64,000 nucleotides of DNA from Manihot esculenta (Eukaryota; Streptophyta; Magnoliopsida; Malpighiales; Euphorbiaceae): the NCBI RefSeq assembly GCF_001659605.2, contig NC_035161.2:30861691-30925690 (forward strand), written 5' to 3'. The position numbers were made by a program, and so were the translations under genes. The notes beneath the pieces are model-generated. The model was not told the origin of the DNA. It did not search any database and worked only from the letters and a program-made list of their open reading frames with translations. Each line of letters starts with the position of its first letter. Positions within the stretch are counted from its first letter, which is position 1. Positions 60,701 through 64,000 of this stretch are shown one piece after another.

Positions 60701-63700
60701 ATTGTTAGGGAGTTCTATGCTAACCTACACACCTTTACCCGTCACACTCCCCCTCACCTAGTCAGTTTTGTAAATGGTCAGAGGGTTTACATCACTCCTG
60801 ACATCATTGTTCGTCACCTAGGTATCCCCAACTCTGGGGCTGTTGTATCCACCACTCATAAGTGGATTACTGGTGAGGTCTCTTCCCTTCACCAGACTAG
60901 GGTCATTTCAGGAGACGTAGATCGTGCGGAGCCCTCTAGGCTTAAGGCCTGTGACCTCAACACTCTCCCCAAAGTTGTTCACCACATAGTCACCTATGAG
61001 ATTCTCCCTAGATCGGGTCATAGGACTGCACTCTCCTACTCTGACATGTTTGTAGTGTCTTGTCTGCTAGAGGGTCGACCCCTTAACCTGCCACATATTA
61101 TGATTCACTCTATAGCAGACTCCCTTAGGCTGAGTCGAGGCTGTCTCCCCTTTGGTCGTCATCTTACTCTTCTTCTCCGAGCCCTAGGTGTTGACCCAGG
61201 TACCGAGTCGGCCTTACCTCTGTCTAGTGAGTACACACCCTATACTGAGGCTACCCTCCACCACATGGGTTTGACTAGGAGAGGCAATGAATTTTATAAT
61301 TCTAGGAGAGATTTTGCAGCTCGCAGAGCAGCACATGCAGCAGCACAAGCACATGATGGTTCTGATGAGGAGTCAGATGATGCTTCTCCTGCTGATCTTG
61401 AGACAGAGCGAGCTCCCAGAGGCGATACTAGTACCGGGCGGTCCACCGAGCAGGGTACATCTTCTCGAACTGCATCTGATCTGTATGATGCCATGGGTCG
61501 TCTGGAGTTGCAGGTTGCTCAGATGTCTGATCGCCAGACTCAGATATCTGATCGCCAGACTCAGATGGAGCAGCAGTTAGCACGACTTACAGACCAGCAG
61601 CAGACCATGATCGAGCAGCAGAGTCAGATTTTACGCTTCCTTCAGCAGTCATCTGGAGTGCCACCTCCTCAGCCTCCTCAGTGATATATTTTGTTGTTTA
61701 TGTAGTTGCTTTTGTTCTTTCCCGTTTGATATTGTGATATTTTTTTGTTTTTGATGATGTCAAAAGGGGGAGAATGGATGGTATTTTTTATGTACATATT
61801 TGATGATATTGGCTATATTTGGTTATTACCTTGGATTGTGAATATTGTGTGTATTCATTTGAGATGCATTCCTTGTTAGCACTCATTCATTCATATAGGA
61901 TCCATTGCATCTCATTGCATTGAGTCAAAACCTCCCTTATGTGCCTTCTCTCATTTTAAATATGGCATAAATTATTTTTGACAGGGGGAGCACATTAAGG
62001 GGGAGAAATTTTTAAAATACACACACTACACTTATGATTATTATACTAATGTTTACCAATTGTTTGTCATCATCAAAAAGGGGGAGATTGTTGGACCTAA
62101 ATGTCCTAATCCTTGTTTTGATGATTAATAAACAATTGGTGTGCTACTAATTATCTTCAAAGGTGTTTGTATTGAGCTTGCAGGTTCCCTATTGAAATAA
62201 ATGAAATTGCTTCAATCACAAAAGTGAAAAGTGCCAATTATGGAAGCATACCACAAGAAAGGGATAAGAAATTATTTTTGTTTATGCCTTGTTAAATTCT
62301 ATTCATTGTGAATTTCAAGTAATTGATTGTGATGGCTCAAGGGTTCTTTCATTTCTAAAAGTTCTTTTAGATATGGCCACTTTTTAAAAAGTACTTGACT
62401 TTCAGGGACCAAAATGAAATTTTCCAAAAGAAGTGATTTTGAAATTATTTTTCATCAAAATGAAAGATCTAAAAATATAGGTTGCAAAAGTTCAAACGGT
62501 TTGAAAAAGGGATTTTTACAGCCTAAGTTATGATTTTTCAAAGATTTAAAGAATTTTTTTTTTTTTTGCCCCCCTAAAGTCATCTTTCGGCTTCCGAAAG
62601 TCAGGGACAGAAACGAAAGTCCCCTATGTTCGGCCGCCGAACATTGACTTTCGGCCGCCGAAGGTGGGTTTTCAACCAGCCCCCTAAGTGTAACCTTCGG
62701 CTTCCGAAAGTGAGGGACAGAAACGAAAGTCCCCTATGTTCGGCCGCCGAACATTGACTTTCGGCCGCCGAAGGTGGGTTTTCAACCAGCCCCCTAAGTG
62801 TAACCTTCGGCTTCCGAAAGTGAGGGACAGAGACGAAAGTCCCACACCTTCGGCCGCCGAACATTTAACCTTCGGCCGCCGAAAGTGTGTTTTGGGTCTG
62901 CCTCCGAAGCCTAAAGTTTGGCTTCCGAAAGTGAGGAACAGAAACGAAAGTCCACCATGTTCGGCCGCCGAACATTGAGTTTAGGCCGCCGAAAGTTCAG
63001 TTTTAAAGGAATAGTCTCTTCGCCCCAAATGGTTCGGCCGCCGAACTCTAAGCTTAGGCCGCCGAACCTGAGTTTTTCTGGGCACGGTATAACGGTTATT
63101 TCTGAACATAAACGGCTCTATTTGCATTTAATGCACCCCCAACGGCCATATTTATGAATGAACTATAAATACAACTTGTTTTTGTTGTTGTGAGGTTACA
63201 ACAACCATCTAAGCAAATATTTATTGAGATTACAGCATTTTTTATTCTCTCTCTCTCAAAACCTTGAGCCAAAGCATTGATTTCTTGAAAGCTTGTTTTG
63301 AGTTGTAATTGGTTGGCTTTTCTGAGTGAGTAAAGGTTGATTGAGAGATTCTGTTGTTGTGAGTGTGGCATTGAGCAAAGAATTGCTCTTGAGTGGAAAA
63401 AGAGATTTGTAAAGAGCAAAGGCTTGCTCTAAGATTGTAAGGGTTTTGATCTTCACCCAAAGAAGATTTGATAGTGGAGTTGAACTCTCAAGTGGAGCTT
63501 GAGGAGAGGACGTAGGCTTGGATAGCTGAACCTCTATAAATCTTTGTGTTGATTTTTCTCTTCCCTATTCTCTTCTAATTTCTTGTCTTTGCCATTAAAT
63601 TTTTTATAAACCCAATTCACCCCCCCTCTTGGGTTGCCTCAAGGGACAACACAAGAGTTGTAAATCTAAATTATAAAGCAAAGTTATCTAGCAAAAGAAA

Positions 63701-63900
63701 TACCTCATATGCCATCTCATAGGCCTGATGGGATTGTTAGCCGGAATTCCAACTCGCCGGGGTTTGGGGCATAGAACAGAACCCTTGGAATCATATATGG
63801 AAACCAAGCCTCTAGTCTCATCATGGGAGGCAAAGGCGTCCTTATGAAGATTAAAGTGATTCATCTTCAAATTTGCACGGTAATATCTACAATAGAACTC
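51791..63900 (-). CDS. Uncharacterised plant gene, last three exons, interrupted by an intronic Copia element
   Basis: On the minus strand three exons join in frame: 63900-63704 (197 nt), 52513-52450 (64 nt) and 52090-51791 (300 nt), all GT-AG, giving the final 186 residues. The first piece begins [16 protein letters not shown] and continues [18 protein letters not shown]. The second includes [18 protein letters not shown]. The last has [59 protein letters not shown] and ends SSIPAMA. The tail is Ser/Pro-rich and looks disordered. The frame is intact throughout, so the gene should be functional if the 11.2-kb intron (52514-63703) is spliced. I cannot name the family. Upstream exons lie right of the window. 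Confidence 0.75.
52549..52553. repeat. 5-bp target-site duplication, left copy
   Basis: CAAGA directly before the LTR start TGTTGGACCT. Identical to 63652-63656. Confidence 0.92.
53051..53490 (+). repeat. Four tandem ~110-bp GC-rich palindromic units in the 5' LTR
   Basis: Units begin TTCGGCTTCCGAAAGT at 53051, 53161 and 53271, with a diverged TTTGGCTTCCGAAAGT at 53382. Each contains perfect odd palindromes, such as ATGTTCGGCCGCCGAACAT (two 9-base arms around one C) in units 1 and 2, and TTCGGCCGCCGAA. CG density is far above the rest of the window. The array sits just upstream of the TATA box, so it is a candidate enhancer or silencing target. The same array is in the 3' LTR at about 62586-63025. 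Confidence 0.88.
53629..53636 (+). promoter_or_regulatory. TATA box of the Copia 5' LTR
   Basis: TATAAATA immediately downstream of the GC-rich array. Its twin in the 3' LTR is at 63164-63171. Confidence 0.65.
54120..54131 (+). other. Primer-binding site (initiator tRNA-Met type)
   Basis: TGGTATCAGAGC, two bases after the 5' LTR, complementary to the 3' end of initiator methionine tRNA, as usual for plant Copia elements. Confidence 0.9.
54179..55144 (+). CDS. gag: Copia Gag, N-terminal part with zinc knuckle
   Basis: 321 residues from the first ATG after the primer-binding site. Copia gag blocks are clear: [58 protein letters not shown] and [21 protein letters not shown] knuckle, [14 protein letters not shown], lies at residues 288-301. 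The family-like continuation is in the next frame: about 10 codons after the knuckle the frame shifts relative to the following acidic and coiled-coil region, and this ORF ends at 55144. This is either a recent one-base indel or a programmed shift. Gag forms the virus-like particle and binds RNA. Confidence 0.85.
   Translation: MAALNSQEGQSVVRPPFFDGNDFLYWKNRMYYFLKSEGVDLWDIVENGPFFPTRFIDGNQEQKPKSEWSELEKRRVALNDKAIHILFCALSRSEYNKVCMKSTAKEIWDALVVTHEGTNQVKENKMESLIYQYELFKMKSDETISQMYDRFIEIIGGMKSLGKTFTNEELVKKILRCLPKEWLPKVTSLKDAKDLTKVQLDELLGNLIDYEMTLKREQVEEPSKMKKNIALRVASEDTSEEEEEISEEELALVTRRIRKLLLQNKRFIPRKNFRKEKGESSKKEVVICYECNKPGHYKVDCPKLKKPIKEVQEEGLQSNMG
55191..56123 (+). CDS. Copia Gag, C-terminal part (frame-shifted continuation)
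   Basis: 310-codon open stretch one frame on from the first gag ORF. The open frame extends upstream to overlap its end. An acidic start is followed by a coiled coil (about residues 40-115: [38 protein letters not shown]). Next is an Asn/Ser/His/Arg-rich region with the short repeats [13 protein letters not shown] second CCHC-like knuckle, [14 protein letters not shown], is at residues 263-276. It ends [11 protein letters not shown], the usual sequence just before protease. Probably not translated from its own start. Confidence 0.75.
   Translation: MCFMALEESSDEVTTLDDFTLNDDDVEFSYDELVGALKLMNDELEKSHRKNKILKCELASFKKESENSPKEPLPSNDSLQKSLDELSLENKNLKNEILELKNSLSKFLKGKDKLDEILDSQRSPSIKYGLGYDKSTQANFSKTVFVKATNSHEPKVSSSNGNVPKVSSSNMSMRNAPTRNAPTRNAHVHQSTSYNTHIRHTPRQFAYKRNDHYRTHTSSSQNHHSNHISCSHAFNKQRRNGHMRTQTHSLTYGPRVRRFNGHCHYCGKFGHTNYKCSIRKLHLGYGSIWKLDSGMTNPQGPKYIWVPKSV
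56138..59284 (+). CDS. pol: Copia Pol polyprotein (protease, integrase, RT, RNase H)
   Basis: Intact 1048-codon frame. It opens at GTG (56138) straight after a TAG, and immediately upstream is TTCTTTCTTTTAG, which resembles a splice acceptor, so it is reached by frameshift or splicing rather than its own ATG. Aspartic protease: DSG at 15-17 in [13 protein letters not shown]. The pre-integrase HRRLSHAS block follows. The integrase triad is D210 (LHMDLFGP), D273 (SDHGREF) and E309 ([10 protein letters not shown]), the last two separated by 35 residues. RT includes [12 protein letters not shown] and YVDD at 734-737. RNase H carries [18 protein letters not shown] and [11 protein letters not shown]. 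No stop or missing catalytic residue was found, so this pol looks functional. It makes cDNA in the particle and integrates it in the nucleus. Confidence 0.92.
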   Translation: MCLKSSKIESKWYLDSGCSRHMTGNSNHFISLEKKDGSGQVTFGDNGKGKIVGIGKVGKENSPILDKVLLVDGLKHNLLSVSQLCDKGCRVIFEPKSCFVSRMSDNKILFVGERVENIYLIDLQAMTNQDMKCFVSISDNSWIWHRRLSHASMDLLKNLSKDELVDGLPKIKYEKDKVCDACQMGKQVKSSFKAINKVISSRPLQLLHMDLFGPTRVASLGGMHYGFVIVDDYSRYTWVVFLARKDDCFDAFKSFTKKVQNEKGFQISSIRSDHGREFENEKFETFCNKLGITHNFSSPRTPQQNGVVERKNRTLLDMGRTMLREYNLPTYFWAEAINTACYVSNRVLIRPLLNKTPYELWNGRKPRVSYFRVFGCKCFILNNKDNLGKFDSKTDEGIFLGYSISSKSYRVFNKRTLIVEESMHVVFDESNPFAPRKEVSCDDDLVGNLDELTFEDPQPHGDQSQPKEDSIEAKEDEVGLQEQQMQITQSQGVQHDLPRDWAYKKDHPKDQIIGDTSQGVTTRSSIRHVCNNIAFISHIEPKSIDEAISDENWVLAMQEELNQFERNKVWTLVSRPKHHPTIGTKWVFRNKLDEDGNIIRNKARLVAKGYNQEEGIDYDETFAPVARLEAIRILLAYASYMNFNLFQMDVKSAFLNGFIEEEVYVEQPPGFENHEFPNHVFKLSKALYGLKQAPRAWYERLSNFLLQNGFSKGKVDTTLFVKNHGNDILVVQIYVDDIIFGATNVCLCEEFSKVMKSEFEMSMMGELKFFLGLQIKQAKDGIFINQAKYTKELIKRFGMENSKPSRTPMSTSTKLDKDEKGKPIDEKLYRGMIGSLLYLTASRPDIMFSVCLCARFQSCPKESHLHAVKRILRYLHGTLHLGLWYPRSSSFTLCSYSDADFAGSILDRKSTSGTCQLLGQSLVSWCSKKQNSVALSTAEAEYVAAGLCCSQILWIKQQLRDFEVSLDHIPIKCDNTSAINLTKNPIQHSRTKHIDIRHHFIRDHVLNGDVVLEFVDTNNQLADIFTKPLNEERFNFIKRELGMLDGGC
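59285..60415 (+). other. Internal leader of the Copia downstream ORF with probable intron
   Basis: After pol comes a long T/A homopolymer (near 59345-59370), then a GC-rich zone (59485-59615) with five or more TTCGGCCGCCGAA-type motifs like those of the LTR. A CT-rich, leader-like stretch follows (59635-59840). A good donor G|GTATGT lies at 59844, and an acceptor GCTGTGTTTTAG ends at 60414, one base before the ATG-containing exon begins. The layout resembles a host gene's 5' leader with a leader intron of about 571 bp. Confidence 0.5.
60416..61684 (+). CDS. Downstream ORF of the Copia element (position of the Sirevirus env-like gene)
   Basis: Intact 422-residue frame in sense orientation between pol and the 3' LTR, where some Sireviruses carry a so-called env-like gene. 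The N-terminus is basic and Pro/Ser-rich ([15 protein letters not shown]). The middle region (about 85-290) looks like the plant-transposon protein domain often found with retroelements: [55 protein letters not shown]. An acidic Ser/Asp linker follows, then a Gln-rich coiled coil with the repeats [18 protein letters not shown] (about 370-410). I see no signal peptide and no clear transmembrane segment, so an envelope role is not supported. Function unknown. Confidence 0.75.
   Translation: MGRKSTARRHPYFRGQSSRAPRSPSPDHPASPPFEFPVVREQDPAFEPFSLRFVHPGRTIHDNSVQLFRTQGFLQPFIVQEWDHLLITPADTHPRIVREFYANLHTFTRHTPPHLVSFVNGQRVYITPDIIVRHLGIPNSGAVVSTTHKWITGEVSSLHQTRVISGDVDRAEPSRLKACDLNTLPKVVHHIVTYEILPRSGHRTALSYSDMFVVSCLLEGRPLNLPHIMIHSIADSLRLSRGCLPFGRHLTLLLRALGVDPGTESALPLSSEYTPYTEATLHHMGLTRRGNEFYNSRRDFAARRAAHAAAQAHDGSDEESDDASPADLETERAPRGDTSTGRSTEQGTSSRTASDLYDAMGRLELQVAQMSDRQTQISDRQTQMEQQLARLTDQQQTMIEQQSQILRFLQQSSGVPPPQPPQ
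61762..62088 (+). other. Multiple polypurine tracts before the 3' LTR
   Basis: Four related tracts: AAAAGGGGGAGAA (61762), CAGGGGGAGCA (61982), TTAAGGGGGAGAAA (61996) and AAAAAGGGGGAGAT (62075-62088). The last abuts the 3' LTR and is the expected plus-strand primer. Confidence 0.8.
62089..63651 (+). repeat. 3' LTR of the Copia element
   Basis: 1563 bp, TGTTGGACCT to GGGACAACA. The only difference noticed from 52554-54117 is a run of seven rather than eight C near the end. It includes the 110-bp array (about 62586-63025). Confidence 0.93.
63652..63656. repeat. 5-bp target-site duplication, right copy
   Basis: CAAGA directly after the 3' LTR, identical to 52549-52553. Confidence 0.92.
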
Positions 63901-64000
63901 CTGCCACATCAACATAACCAAGATATACAAATGTCAGCTAAATCAAGCTCAAAACGGGTCCAGACATTAAAAGAAAATATTAAGTCCGTGCAACCATTAG
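63901..64000 (-). other. Start of an upstream intron of the minus-strand gene
   Basis: On the minus strand it ends TTGATGTGGCAG, a 3' splice site for the exon at 63900. No coding sequence is recognised in it. Confidence 0.5.

Larger units (their letters stand above)
52554..63651 (+). mobile_element. Full-length Copia retrotransposon, Sirevirus type (11,098 bp)
   Basis: TGTTGG...CAACA LTRs of 1564 and 1563 bp flank gag, an intact pol in Copia order (protease, integrase, RT, RNase H) and an additional downstream ORF. The primer-binding site TGGTATCAGAGC follows the 5' LTR. Several purine tracts AAGGGGGAGA precede the 3' LTR, a feature I associate with Sireviruses. The exact duplication CAAGA and near-identical LTRs mark a very young insertion. 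It lies antisense in an intron of the gene 51791-63900. The gag frame changes mean this copy may depend on another for Gag unless frameshifting or splicing is used. Confidence 0.93.

Noticed and set aside
60416..61684. True retroviral-type envelope protein
   Set aside because: No signal peptide, cleavage site or convincing membrane segment was seen; only the position matches the env-like genes of some Sireviruses.
1..64000. tRNA or rRNA genes
   Set aside because: No sequence with a complete cloverleaf or rRNA conserved core was found; the only pol III-like boxes are the possible SINE at 34949-35003.

Overview
This is a nuclear genome window from a flowering plant. The protein-coding genes carry introns with GT-AG boundaries, the spacers are very AT-rich, and the repeats are plant-type: a Sirevirus-like Copia element, a long solo LTR of Gypsy type, small gag-only LTR elements, plant L1-type LINEs with an RNase H tail, and a hAT-like DNA element. 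Protein similarity and repeat style suggest a eudicot, possibly Euphorbiaceae such as cassava (Manihot) or rubber tree (Hevea). That placement is an impression from reading, not a database result.

Layout. 1-3892: C-terminal half of ALG6, the ER glucosyltransferase of N-glycan assembly (+). 5555-6688: debris of a dispersed LTR family. 6697-8286: a non-autonomous hAT-like element with an exact 8-bp target duplication. 11811-13709: complete five-exon CYP735A cytokinin trans-hydroxylase gene (+). 15540-17960: decayed LINE (-) with a nested repeat pair. 18640-19090: LTR remnant. 22301-24469: 2.17-kb solo LTR of Gypsy type with an exact 5-bp duplication. 26430-30745: broken but intron-bearing KH-domain RNA-binding gene (-), with an LTR remnant inside it. 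32314-33311: complete class II LOB-domain gene close to LBD41 (-). 34880-35090: possible SINE. 35220-35645: LTR remnant (-). 40925-43388: small LTR element with only a gag relic. 43690-44830: 3' end of a second LINE (-). 45971-46525: intronless tryptophan-rich conserved plant protein (-). 47060-47475: LTR remnant. 51791 to beyond 63900: 3' part of an uncharacterised plant gene (-).

The main discovery is at the right end. An 11.1-kb Copia element of Sirevirus type (52554-63651) sits antisense inside what would otherwise be an 87-bp intron of the uncharacterised gene. Its LTRs (1564 and 1563 bp) appear to differ only by one C in a homopolymer, and the 5-bp target duplication CAAGA is exact, so the insertion is very recent. 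It carries gag in two frames, an intact 1048-codon pol, and an additional 422-codon downstream ORF preceded by what looks like its own CT-rich leader and leader intron. Each LTR holds four tandem 110-bp units built around palindromes such as ATGTTCGGCCGCCGAACAT. The same GC-rich motif also appears in the internal leader region and in the unrelated solo LTR at 22301-24469.

The host genes do not form a functional cluster. ALG6 is housekeeping, CYP735A makes trans-zeatin-type cytokinins, and LBD41-like is a repressor-type transcription factor. The spacers between them are mostly transposon relics and AT-rich sequence.
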